From Paenibacillus sp. FSL R5-0912 (GTDB taxonomy: Bacteria; Bacillota; Bacilli; Paenibacillales; Paenibacillaceae), in the NCBI RefSeq assembly GCF_000758605.1, contig NZ_CP009282.1, forward strand, positions 2,232,001 through 2,296,000: a stretch of DNA of 64,000 nucleotides, written 5' to 3'. The notes beneath the pieces were generated by a model. It was not told the origin of the DNA, did no database searches, and was given only the letters and a program-made list of their open reading frames with translations. Made by a program: the position numbers and the translations under genes. Numbering within the stretch: position 1 is the stretch's first letter; the number at the start of each line of letters is the position of its first letter. This document shows, piece by piece, positions 17,171-26,106 of the stretch.

Positions 17171-19066
17171 ATGGATATTTTTGAGCGTATAGCTTCGTAT
17201 CGGGCTGAGAACGACCGTTTGGCGTGGAGCGGCACTTTCAAGGACTATATAGAACTGCTGAGAAAAGACCCCTCTCCCGCTAAAACGGCTCATTCCCGCG
17301 TATACGACATGATCAAGTCACACGGCGTCGAGGACATCAACGGACGTAAACGGTATAAGTTTTTTGAACAGGAAATCTTTGGGCTGGACCGTGCGGTGGA
17401 GAAGCTGGTGGAGGAATATTTCCATTCCGCCGCCCGGAGGCTGGATGTGCGCAAACGGATCCTGCTGCTGATGGGACCGGTCAGTGGAGGCAAATCGACT
17501 CTCGTCACTCTGCTCAAACGCGGACTGGAGCAATATTCGCGCACGGATGCAGGTGCGGTATATGCCATTGCGGGCTGCCCGATGCACGAGGATCCATTGC
17601 ATCTGATTCCGCTGGAGCTAAGGCCGGAGATCGAGCGGGAGCTGGGTGTACGCATCGAAGGCAACCTCTGCCCGTCCTGCCAGATGAGGCTGAAGAATGA
17701 GTATCACGGTGATATTGAACAGGTTGCGGTAGTCCGGGTGCTGCTGTCAGAGGAAGAACGGGTGGGGATTGGTACGTTCAGCCCGTCCGATCCGAAGTCA
17801 CAGGATATTGCCGACCTGACGGGCAGTATTGACTTCTCGACCATCACGGAATTCGGCTCGGAATCCGATCCGCGTGCCTACCGCTTCGACGGTGAGCTCA
17901 ACAAGGCTAACCGCGGGGTAATGGAGTTCCAGGAAATGCTCAAATGCGATGAGAAATTCCTCTGGAATCTGCTGTCGCTGACCCAGGAGGGCAATTTCAA
18001 GGCCGGGCGCTTCGCGTTAATCTCGGCGGATGAGATGATTATTGCTCATACCAATGAGACCGAGTACAAATCTTTTATCTCCAATAAAAAGAACGAAGCT
18101 CTCCAGTCGCGCATGATCGTCATGCCGGTTCCTTATAATCTGCGGGTCTCAGAAGAGGAGAAAATCTACGCCAAGCTCATCGGACAGAGTGATATGAAGC
18201 ATGTGCATATTGCTCCTCATGCGCTGCGTGCGGCGGCGATCTTCTCGATCCTGACCCGGCTCAAGGAGAGCAAGAAGCAGGGCATGGACCTGATCAAGAA
18301 GCTGCGTATGTACGACGGCGAAGAGGTGGAGGGCTACAAGGAAGCCGATCTCAAGGAAATGCAGACCGAGTATCTGGACGAAGGGATGTCCGGTATCGAC
18401 CCGCGATATGTCATCAACCGTATCTCCAGCGCGTTGATCAAAGGCGACCTGCAGTGCATGAACGCACTGGATGTGCTGCGGGCGATCAAGGACGGCCTGG
18501 ACCAGCATCCTTCGATCACGAAGGAGGAACGCGAACGTTACCTGAACTTCATTTCCATTGCCCGCAAGGAATACGATATTCTCGCCAAGAGTGAAGTGCA
18601 GAAGGCGTTTGTGTACTCTTTTGAAGAATCCGCCAAAACACTGTTCGAGAACTATCTCGACAATATCGAAGCCTTCTGCAACTGGTCCAAAATCCGCGAC
18701 CCGCTCACGGATGAGGAGATGGAGCCGGATGAGCGGCTGATGCGCTCCATTGAAGAGCAGATCGGCATTTCCGAGAATGCCAAGAAGGCCTTCCGCGAGG
18801 AGATCCTGATCCGCATTTCCGCGTACTCCCGCAAAGGCAAGAAGTTCGAGTACAACAACCATGACCGGCTGCGGGAAGCGATCGAGAAGAAGCTGTTCAC
18901 CGACCTGAAGGATATCGTCAAAATCACCACCTCCTCCAAAACGCCAGATGAGAGCCAGCTGAAACGCATCAACGAAGTCAGCCGCCGCCTGATTGATGAG
19001 CACAATTACTGCCCGATCTGCGCCAATGAGCTGCTGAAATATGTCGGAAGCCTGCTGAACCGCTAA
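17171..19066 (+). CDS. prkA: Serine protein kinase PrkA
   Basis: PrkA is an AAA-type serine kinase/ATPase (Lon-like activity has also been reported) of endospore formers, linked in Bacillus to SigK-dependent sporulation gene expression. The 631-aa protein is the normal length. The N-terminal AAA domain has Walker A GPVSGGKST (about residue 100), a CPMHEDPLHLIP segment and a Walker B-like region. The C-terminal kinase-like domain ends in YCPICANELLKYVG. AGAGGAGG precedes the ATG. In many Bacillales prkA is followed by yhbH and is functionally linked to spoVR; here neither is adjacent and a terminator follows at once. A spoVR fragment occurs 22 kb away. Confidence 0.95.
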   Translation: MDIFERIASYRAENDRLAWSGTFKDYIELLRKDPSPAKTAHSRVYDMIKSHGVEDINGRKRYKFFEQEIFGLDRAVEKLVEEYFHSAARRLDVRKRILLLMGPVSGGKSTLVTLLKRGLEQYSRTDAGAVYAIAGCPMHEDPLHLIPLELRPEIERELGVRIEGNLCPSCQMRLKNEYHGDIEQVAVVRVLLSEEERVGIGTFSPSDPKSQDIADLTGSIDFSTITEFGSESDPRAYRFDGELNKANRGVMEFQEMLKCDEKFLWNLLSLTQEGNFKAGRFALISADEMIIAHTNETEYKSFISNKKNEALQSRMIVMPVPYNLRVSEEEKIYAKLIGQSDMKHVHIAPHALRAAAIFSILTRLKESKKQGMDLIKKLRMYDGEEVEGYKEADLKEMQTEYLDEGMSGIDPRYVINRISSALIKGDLQCMNALDVLRAIKDGLDQHPSITKEERERYLNFISIARKEYDILAKSEVQKAFVYSFEESAKTLFENYLDNIEAFCNWSKIRDPLTDEEMEPDERLMRSIEEQIGISENAKKAFREEILIRISAYSRKGKKFEYNNHDRLREAIEKKLFTDLKDIVKITTSSKTPDESQLKRINEVSRRLIDEHNYCPICANELLKYVGSLLNR

Positions 19067-19087
19067 AGCTATCAGAGAATAGGATAT

Positions 19088-19114
19088 GGACTGCCTGCTG
19101 GCGGTCCTTTTTTT
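19088..19114 (+). terminator. Rho-independent terminator after prkA
   Basis: GGACTGCC-TGCT-GGCGGTCC is followed by seven T. Confidence 0.85.
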
Positions 19115-19127
19115 AAGATATAAGATT

Positions 19128-19202
19128 CGCCATAAGTTATTCTTCTATTTCTCGCTCAAACGGATACCCTCCTCTTAAGGACGGTATCCGTTTCCACTTG
19201 AA
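19128..19202. repeat. Dispersed hairpin repeat family, copy 2 (inverted)
   Basis: On the minus strand this reads GAAACGGATACCGTCCTT...TATCCGTTT and then AGCGAGAAATAGAAG and ATAACTTAT. The same tail occurs in the copy at 40888-40960. Confidence 0.6.
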
Positions 19203-19697
19203 TATGCGCCAGAATTAAAATATAGCAGTTGGATTTTCTCCACTTGCTGATGAACAACAGAGCCTTGCTAAAACTGCAGTTGGAAAAAGAGCACTTAAAT
19301 AGTTTCAGATCACTCAAAGTCGCTGAAACCCCGAGCAATAGATGTCATTTTTCCAATTAATGTCCTATGAACCTCCGAAATCGAATAATTAAGACACCTT
19401 ATTCCACTTGCTTGTGGGAACAGCTGGTTTCCAGCCCTACAGCCAGCTCAGTGATCCTTCTGAAAGTCGCTGGCGGTTCTGCTAAAGCTCAGCGGAACTT
19501 TCATATACAGATACTGTTACTGAACAGATGTTGAGCGGACGAGGTATAGTCTTGAAAAAAGGCGGTAAAGCCGTTTCCAATTGAAGTATAATTTATATGC
19601 TTCACGCTTGTCCGTATGTATACCGGCGCACGGAGAATAGGGGCTGACCGCCCCCTCCTGCACTAAAAGTCAGGGGCGGATCAAACCTCCGGCCCGG
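19203..19697. other. Gene-free stretch between prkA and the glycine-rich protein
   Basis: No reading frame with a ribosome binding site is seen. A partial hairpin-repeat relic (GGCGGTAAAGCCGTTTCC) lies near 19560. A GC-rich inverted repeat CCGCCCC...GGGGCGG at 19648-19680 abuts the 3' end of the next gene. Confidence 0.4.
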
Positions 19698-20414
19698 TTA
19701 CTCCTTGGCCTCCTGATTCTTGCCGCCAATAGTAAAGCCTAATTGTCCGTTATATTTGCCTACCTGTCCGGTAACGCCTAAGCCTGCGCCCTGACCTCCG
19801 CCGAGCTGCGCCTTGGCCTGGGCACCGAGCCCATTCTCACCGCCGAGATGCAATTGGGTCTGGAGTCCGGCCCCTTGACTTAAGCCCAGATGACCGCCGG
19901 CCTCTGCACTCAGACCGTGTTCACCTCCGGCTTGCGCCCCTGTATGGAAATTGGCTCCCTGGCCGCCGCCCAGCTGGGTAGCTGCCTGGGCAGCAAGGCC
20001 GTATTTGCCGAAGGCCTGGGCTTCTGCATTAAGTCCAAGACCCTGGCCGCTGTCCAGATGGGTGTTACCTTGTGCCTGGATTCCATAAGAAGTGTTGCCG
20101 ATATGGCCGCCTGCATGCATACCAGCGCCGGTGTATGCTACATTCCCGCCGGCATTTACACCGATGCCGTGTTTACCGCCTACTTCACCTCCGGCATCTA
20201 CATGAATCCCTTGCCCGCTGCCGACATCTGCGTTCATATGCCCTTTTACGAATTCATTTTTTACACTTTGGTTTTCTGTTGCCGTAAGGGTGTGACCGGG
20301 TTCTGAGCGGACCAGATGGTAATAATGCGAGTAAGGAAAGGAAGTGTTACGCGGAGCATAAGGATAGGCGGATGGATAAGCTTGACTGTTCAGATATTCG
20401 TTCTCAAAGGTCAT
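19698..20414 (-). CDS. Glycine/alanine/glutamine-rich repeat protein
   Basis: ATG 20414 has GGAGGT 6-7 bases upstream, so the first seven codons of the longer frame are excluded. The 238-aa product has a Tyr/Pro-rich N-terminus (SAYPYAPRNTSFPYSHYYH). From about residue 70 on, there are some 11-12 imperfect repeats of about 14-15 residues with consensus like GGGQGAGLxAxAQLG or GEHGLSAEAGGHL. The regular alternation suggests a beta-helix or other extended, perhaps surface or spore-coat, structure. There is no signal peptide or membrane segment. I do not recognise a named family. It is divergent from the TetR gene. Confidence 0.7.
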   Translation of the reverse strand: MTFENEYLNSQAYPSAYPYAPRNTSFPYSHYYHLVRSEPGHTLTATENQSVKNEFVKGHMNADVGSGQGIHVDAGGEVGGKHGIGVNAGGNVAYTGAGMHAGGHIGNTSYGIQAQGNTHLDSGQGLGLNAEAQAFGKYGLAAQAATQLGGGQGANFHTGAQAGGEHGLSAEAGGHLGLSQGAGLQTQLHLGGENGLGAQAKAQLGGGQGAGLGVTGQVGKYNGQLGFTIGGKNQEAKE

Positions 20415-20573
20415 GAGGGTACCTCCATTATTCAATTAATTACAACAGCCTATTCATCTCACCCTTGAAGTGATACGATTCAGGGGAGTTAAAAGTGTGT
20501 TGTAATGACAGCAGCGCTGTGCTACATTATGAATGAATTAAATATTATTCACTCAGGCACGGAGGGCTTACGG

Positions 20574-21161
20574 ATGGAAGATAAGAAGGCTGAGATTTTC
20601 AGATGCGGCAAAGAGCTGTTCAGCTCCAAAGGCTTCAAGGACACCAATATTTCCGACATCACCAAAATGTGCGGGTTCGCCGTAGGCACGTTCTACAATT
20701 ATTACGCCTCGAAGGAGAAGCTGTTCATCGATATTTATCTGCAGGAGAACGAGAAGCTGAAGCGGAGCATCCTGCAGTCTTCGGTTAATCTGGACGATGA
20801 GCCTGCCAAGGTGCTCAAAGAAATCATGGCGCTTAATTACAGCGGAATCCATAGTAATCCAATCCTGAAGGAATGGTACAACAAAGCTCTATTCAGCAAG
20901 CTGGAGAAGGAATTCTATGAGCATGGCGGAATAGAGGGTATTCATGAAATGATGAACAGCGGTACGCTGGAATTAATCCGGTACTGGAAGACCAAAGGGA
21001 AGATCAGAGAGGATCTGGAGGACGGCATGATTCTTGCCTTGTTCAACTCCGTGCCGTATATTGACATCCACAAGGAAGAGATCGGGGTTAGCTATTTTCC
21101 ACAGATTCTGGATTATTTGGTCGAGTTTATCATGAAAGGCTTGACGGATACACAGTCCTGA
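20574..21161 (+). CDS. TetR/AcrR family transcriptional regulator
   Basis: ATG 20574 has GGAGGG 7 bases upstream, giving 195 aa. The N-terminal helix-turn-helix is typical (FSSKGFKDTNISDITKMCG, then VGTFYNYYASKEKLF). The C-terminal ligand domain is not assignable to a specific inducer. A half-site TGAATGAAT just upstream of the gene also occurs in the perfect palindrome before the flavodoxin gene. Autoregulation and control of that gene are therefore likely. Confidence 0.88.
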   Translation: MEDKKAEIFRCGKELFSSKGFKDTNISDITKMCGFAVGTFYNYYASKEKLFIDIYLQENEKLKRSILQSSVNLDDEPAKVLKEIMALNYSGIHSNPILKEWYNKALFSKLEKEFYEHGGIEGIHEMMNSGTLELIRYWKTKGKIREDLEDGMILALFNSVPYIDIHKEEIGVSYFPQILDYLVEFIMKGLTDTQS

Positions 21162-21247
21162 CAAGAGCATCAGGCATCTTTTGGCCGGAGGCGGAATACA
21201 TTATTAAATGTTCAGGGAATGTACTGGACATTTTATTTTAGCTAGTG

Positions 21248-21275
21248 ATGAATGAATATAATTAAGTTCATTCAT
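21248..21275. promoter_or_regulatory. Candidate TetR operator
   Basis: ATGAATGAA-N10-TTCATTCAT is a perfect 9-bp-arm inverted repeat 30 bases before the flavodoxin start. A related sequence, ATGAATGAATTAAATATTAT, occurs at about 20530 before the TetR gene. Confidence 0.6.
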
Positions 21276-21305
21276 ATTATGAATATATAGAATCGAGGCG
21301 CTATT

Positions 21306-21767
21306 ATGAAGACAATTATTATTTACCGGTCAGGCCGCAGTATGAATACACACAGGATTGCAGCTGCTATGGCTGAAGTGCTGGGTGCAGATTTGGCCAA
21401 AGTGGAGGACGTTAAGCCGGAGATGCTGTCCGGATATGATCTGATCGGTCTAGGTTCAGGCATTTACGCCTCCAAAATCCACCGGAAGCTGACCAAGTTC
21501 ATCAAGAAGATGCCGCTCCGGGATAAGAACGTCTTTATTTTCTGCACATCCGGGTCGGGGGAATTCAAGAACAAAGCACAGGTCCAGGCCAAGCTGGCAG
21601 CCAAAGGCTGCAACGTCGTCGGTGAGTTCCACTGTCCCGGGGAGTTCAGTCCGCTGGGCTTCAATCTGGATAAAAAAGGGCATCCCGATGAGCAGGATTT
21701 CGAGGATGCCCGTGCATTTGCGGCTGGTGCGTCTCTTCAAATTGTAAATAAGTCTAAAGTGGACTAG
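21306..21767 (+). CDS. Flavodoxin domain protein
   Basis: The 153-aa protein resembles flavodoxins and menaquinone-dependent protoporphyrinogen oxidase-type (HemG-like) proteins. It has an N-terminal IIIYRSGRSMNTHRIA FMN-phosphate loop, then DLIGLGSGIYASKIHRKL near residue 45 and VFIFCTSGSGE near 76. It is expected to bind FMN and transfer electrons in the cytosol; the partner is unknown. It lies downstream of a TetR gene with a shared operator half-site. Its stop codon overlaps that of the convergent glycoside hydrolase gene by 4 bases (CTAG). Confidence 0.85.
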   Translation: MKTIIIYRSGRSMNTHRIAAAMAEVLGADLAKVEDVKPEMLSGYDLIGLGSGIYASKIHRKLTKFIKKMPLRDKNVFIFCTSGSGEFKNKAQVQAKLAAKGCNVVGEFHCPGEFSPLGFNLDKKGHPDEQDFEDARAFAAGASLQIVNKSKVD

Positions 21768-24700
21768 TTGGCTGCTGCAGTGCTTGCGGTTATGCTGCCT
21801 CCGGTCAGGCTGTCGATAACAATGCTATAGACAGTTGATGCCTGAAAGTCCGGCTCCACCCCGCTCAGTTGCCAGTTGGCGTATAGGCTGGGGTTCTTGC
21901 TGGTGGCAGTGCCCCCTGTAAATTCGACCAAGCGCTCCCGGTTCAATATATCTGCGTCATTGACTGCAGCGTTAAAGCCAAAGACGGTCCCTTCCTGCAA
22001 TTGAAGAGGCGTCATATTAGCCAGGGGCAACCGGATCAAGTATGTGGACAGCTTGAGCGCTTCGTCCCGCAGCACCTGAACCCATTCCGATGGCTTTTGC
22101 CCGTAGCTCTGGCCGTATGCCGTTGCTGCCTGCCAGGAATACACCTCATTGCCTGCTCCGGTGTAAGCAAAACCATATTCGTAATCATCCGTGCTGTATT
22201 TGGTGGCCTTGTCGTTCAAGGGGTCGATGCTGATCTGCACATTATCTCCATCCCAGATATTCATACCCGATTTATTATTGAACTGGTAATCATCATACAC
22301 CTGGGCTAGCACGTACAAGGCATCCTCATCCCATTGAGTATACATTCTGGCTGCCACATTGCTAGTCTGCCAGGCTTCGGCGGACAGGGGATCGGCAGGC
22401 GGATTGAGGTAGATGGGATAGGCTTTCTTCCAAGCCTCCAGATTGCCGTCAAAGCCTGCTGTTGTCAAGGGCTGCTCCGCCCTCACCATTACCGCAAAGC
22501 TCAAGGGCAGTATGGCGGACTTTAGCAGATTCCCCTCGGTGTCCTTCACCCGGACTGCAAACGAATATTCGTGTAGCGGTTGGTTGCGGACCGAGCTTAC
22601 GGAAAAGGTCACCGCTTGAATCTCTCCGGCACTCAGGCTATAAGGTTTGCTGGCATCCATGATCCACCCTGGAGGAGGGTCAATTTCAACAGTACCGCTT
22701 AGCACATCAGTGAATAGATTGTTCAAGTTGACCGTGATACTGTCGAGCTGATCCATGGTTTGCCCACTAGGCTTCAGGCTATAACTCACCTTTTCGGCAA
22801 TGTTCACGGGAATAGCTTTGGTTCGCAGTACTTCGCCGTTTGGATTCTCCAATATCAGATCAAGAGAAGAGGGGCTGCTTAATTGAAAATCAGAAGAATG
22901 AATAGTGAAGGGAATCTGCATATTTGTCCCCGGCTCAACGGATACTTCTGTTTCGGCAATGATTCGGTTTGCGCCTGATTCCACTAATTTAACCTTGGCG
23001 GACAGCGTCGCTCCTCTTGCATTGGTTACGGCAGCCTGGATCGAGGCCGATCCTCCCTCGAACAAGGACACCTTGGAGGGATAGCTGCTCAGCAGCAAGT
23101 TTGTTGGCTCTGCAGCCTCGAATTCGCTAATCTTGGCAGCCCAACGCGCCAAACGCCCGGCAGTCTGATCCCAGGCCAGCGCCATCTCCGGACGGTCAGC
23201 CTGCAAGTAGGTAGCTGCCTTCACGTTCCATTCACGGGCATGTCGCATGATCTCCTGGGCAAATGACTGACTGCCTCCAGAAATATTCTGCAGCTTGGCC
23301 TGGATCAGGCTGCTCGTATTCACAAGCTCAGCAGTGGAGGACAAGGCGGTCAGCGTCGGCTGGTTCTGTGAGTCCTGCATCAATGCCTCCAAAGGCTTCA
23401 CTGCCAGATGATAGGCGTATAGCATACTCATCGCATTCTCCATGGTGAAGGTTCCCGCCTGTGCTTCCTCCACGATGCCTTGGCCCAGCAGCTCATATTG
23501 ATCTGCCAAAGCCTTGATCTCGGCGTATGCACCGCTGCCGAAGCCGCTCGCGTACAGACTCTGCAATTGGCTCTGGAGAGCCGGGGCTGCGGATAAGGAG
23601 CTACCCCATTCCGCCAACCAATTCTGGTGGAGGCTTACCGCTAATACCTTCAACTGCTCCTTGGCCCAAGCCGGGTCAATTCCGGTAAAATAAACCGGAG
23701 AAGAGCCAACGGTATAGCTGTTGCCGGAGCTGTGGGATGGAAGCGGATTGCCCATGTAGTCGGTTTGCGTCAGATTGCCGGTCAAAGCAATAGATTGGCT
23801 CCCGCCTGTCAAGGACCAGGCAGTGATAACATATTCCTGTTCCTTTTTCCACAAATACGATTTCACTTGGCTTCCTGAATTCATTTCACCGACAAAGTAG
23901 GCATCTGCCAAGGCTCTGTTGAGCTGCTGAAAGGAAATCAAGGCTGGTTTGGGCATCCGGTCAATCCGCACGATGCCGAAGTTGTCTTCAGTATACGCAG
24001 GGTTGGTACCGTCATCACGCAAATCATAGATGGCGCTCTGCCTAATACCATTGGCGGAAGAGATCAGAAACTGCTTGGTCAGGTAGACGGATTGCTGCTC
24101 TTCATTGACGCCTCTGGCATCGGTAGAGGTTGGCCAGCCCACCTCAGTAATATTTTGGTCTTTCCAGGCTCCGTATTTCTTGGTTATGTCGGTATATGAT
24201 TTCAGTTTGGCCTCATAGCTTGTATCCGGATCGTTAGGATAGATGTATGGATGGAACGAAACCGCATCAATATAGGGATATACCTCCTGCAGGAACATGT
24301 CATCCAAGTACTGGGGACCGTTCTGATTAGCTACGCTGCCCGCAATGATCACCGCATCGGGATTGATTCTGCGGATGGTCAGCGAAGCGGCTTTCACTAG
24401 ACGTGCATAGTCGCTGACATTGGGCTCCGGCTGCCAGAAGCTGATGTTGGGCTCATTCCACAGCTCGAAGGTGTTGATCTTGCCCTTGTAGCGGCTTACC
24501 ACCTGTTCCACATAGTTGACGTAGGCATCCAGTTGCTCTTGGGTGGCGGGTCCGACCTTTACATCCTGTCCGCCATTATATAGCGAATTGGAAAAGCACA
24601 GCAGTGAAACAATCTGCATACCCTTGGAGACGGCGTCATTCACCCATTTGTCGGTCTGGGTGAAATCAAAAACACCCTTTACCTTCTCCACCTTGTTCCA

Positions 24701-25975
24701 GGATATACCATCTCTGATATAGCGGATACCCGCCCTGTCCATCAAAAGTGTGTCTGCGGCATCCGTTTTGTTGCTCTGATCAAAGTGGGTGGCTACTCCA
24801 AACAAGGACTGATCATCGCCGAATTGCCGCTCGTAATCGGGAAACACCGCAAAGGTGGCGGAATCGAAGCTGACCACCTGGCGCTGAGCCTCCTTCACCT
24901 CTACGTGAAGGGAATGGATGCCATTTAATTGTGGAGGCAGCATGATGGTTTTCACCAAAGATTGAGAGGCCGTAACCATGATGCTTTGTTCCTCCAGCGG
25001 TCCGCCTGCAATCTGATGATAGACGCTGTAATTTACCGAATGCTCCGTATTATTGGTGAAATAGACCGAATAGGATACGGTATCCGGGCTATATACCCGG
25101 TCTGTCCGGGCCATCTTGACCTCGACAATCTCAGGCACATCGAAGCCGATAAGGCCCAGCTCCCGTTCGGTGTAGCCGATGTGGCGAAGCTGCTCGATGG
25201 AATAGTGGTCCTGCAGCACCTGCTTCACCTTGCTGCCCATGGTAGATACATCCAGCTTTACAGTGCCAAAGAAGCTATCCTTGAGGAAAAAGGCCGGTCT
25301 GATCATGTTAGTGGTTTTGGCTTCAGCACCGGAGGTTTCTCCTAGTCCACCTGATGGCACGCACAGTACAATGTTAGTGCCCACATTTTTGCCTCGTGCG
25401 GAACGAAGCCACCAGCCCCAGGCGGTCATATTATCCTTATATCCCAGTTTTGAGGCATACTGGGCATATTCGGTCTGGGACAGCAAGGCGACGCCGGCCG
25501 TCGTGGTGAAGTCTTGTGTATAGGTCGTATTAACATTGCCGCCTTCAGTCAGCCACTGATGCTGGAAGTCAATATGGTTGACGATAGCTGGCTCCAGCTT
25601 GACAGAGCTTGTGGAGCTGGGGTCAATAAAATCATGATTCAACCAGTAGGCGATATTATTGGTATCGCTTACATCAAACTTTGCAGTGTTGTCCGGATCA
25701 AAGGTGCTGGCGCCGTAATTATTTTTGGACAGCACGAAATACTGGTAAACTCCCGCCGTTACAGTACTGTCGAGCAAAACGAATTCCCGCGTGCCATCTG
25801 CCAAACGGAACAGATTGTCCGCAGGGGTCGTAGCGGTGGCTCCAGCCGGTGCAGTATATAACCGATCGATTGCCGCATAGGCGGGCAGCGCACTCATCAG
25901 AAGGAGAACTGCCGCAAGGAGCGCTGCCAGTTTTTTTGAATGATAATTTATATACTTCATGCAATGAATTCTCAT
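21764..25975 (-). CDS. Large secreted clan GH-A glycoside hydrolase with CBM9-like C-terminus
   Basis: The 1403-aa protein starts with a Sec signal peptide ending in ALPAYA (about residue 34). Residues 40-260 resemble DUF6273 (AYWLNHDF, WGWWLRSARG, MIRPAFFLKD). A (beta/alpha)8 catalytic domain lies at about 385-710; the acid/base Glu is in ELWNEPN and the likely nucleophile Glu in ITEVGWPTS. This is the clan GH-A arrangement, closest in feel to GH39. Helical and beta-sandwich spacer domains follow. Near 1190-1390 is a CBM9-like domain (QWDEDALYVLAQVYDD). There are no S-layer domains or sortase motif, so it is probably released. It is the last gene of the ABC importer cluster, suggesting it digests the polysaccharide whose products are imported. 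The substrate is unknown. Confidence 0.85.
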   Translation of the reverse strand: MRIHCMKYINYHSKKLAALLAAVLLLMSALPAYAAIDRLYTAPAGATATTPADNLFRLADGTREFVLLDSTVTAGVYQYFVLSKNNYGASTFDPDNTAKFDVSDTNNIAYWLNHDFIDPSSTSSVKLEPAIVNHIDFQHQWLTEGGNVNTTYTQDFTTTAGVALLSQTEYAQYASKLGYKDNMTAWGWWLRSARGKNVGTNIVLCVPSGGLGETSGAEAKTTNMIRPAFFLKDSFFGTVKLDVSTMGSKVKQVLQDHYSIEQLRHIGYTERELGLIGFDVPEIVEVKMARTDRVYSPDTVSYSVYFTNNTEHSVNYSVYHQIAGGPLEEQSIMVTASQSLVKTIMLPPQLNGIHSLHVEVKEAQRQVVSFDSATFAVFPDYERQFGDDQSLFGVATHFDQSNKTDAADTLLMDRAGIRYIRDGISWNKVEKVKGVFDFTQTDKWVNDAVSKGMQIVSLLCFSNSLYNGGQDVKVGPATQEQLDAYVNYVEQVVSRYKGKINTFELWNEPNISFWQPEPNVSDYARLVKAASLTIRRINPDAVIIAGSVANQNGPQYLDDMFLQEVYPYIDAVSFHPYIYPNDPDTSYEAKLKSYTDITKKYGAWKDQNITEVGWPTSTDARGVNEEQQSVYLTKQFLISSANGIRQSAIYDLRDDGTNPAYTEDNFGIVRIDRMPKPALISFQQLNRALADAYFVGEMNSGSQVKSYLWKKEQEYVITAWSLTGGSQSIALTGNLTQTDYMGNPLPSHSSGNSYTVGSSPVYFTGIDPAWAKEQLKVLAVSLHQNWLAEWGSSLSAAPALQSQLQSLYASGFGSGAYAEIKALADQYELLGQGIVEEAQAGTFTMENAMSMLYAYHLAVKPLEALMQDSQNQPTLTALSSTAELVNTSSLIQAKLQNISGGSQSFAQEIMRHAREWNVKAATYLQADRPEMALAWDQTAGRLARWAAKISEFEAAEPTNLLLSSYPSKVSLFEGGSASIQAAVTNARGATLSAKVKLVESGANRIIAETEVSVEPGTNMQIPFTIHSSDFQLSSPSSLDLILENPNGEVLRTKAIPVNIAEKVSYSLKPSGQTMDQLDSITVNLNNLFTDVLSGTVEIDPPPGWIMDASKPYSLSAGEIQAVTFSVSSVRNQPLHEYSFAVRVKDTEGNLLKSAILPLSFAVMVRAEQPLTTAGFDGNLEAWKKAYPIYLNPPADPLSAEAWQTSNVAARMYTQWDEDALYVLAQVYDDYQFNNKSGMNIWDGDNVQISIDPLNDKATKYSTDDYEYGFAYTGAGNEVYSWQAATAYGQSYGQKPSEWVQVLRDEALKLSTYLIRLPLANMTPLQLQEGTVFGFNAAVNDADILNRERLVEFTGGTATSKNPSLYANWQLSGVEPDFQASTVYSIVIDSLTGGSITASTAAAN

Positions 25976-26106
25976 GCTGTAACCCCATTTCCCTATAATA
26001 GACTGATAGTTAATAAGGCAAATTCAGAAACATGGGTGGATGTACTCCGATTTAAGCGGAGCAAGCCGCCATTCAAGCTGACCCGCTCCGCAGCTTCTGC
26101 ATGAAA

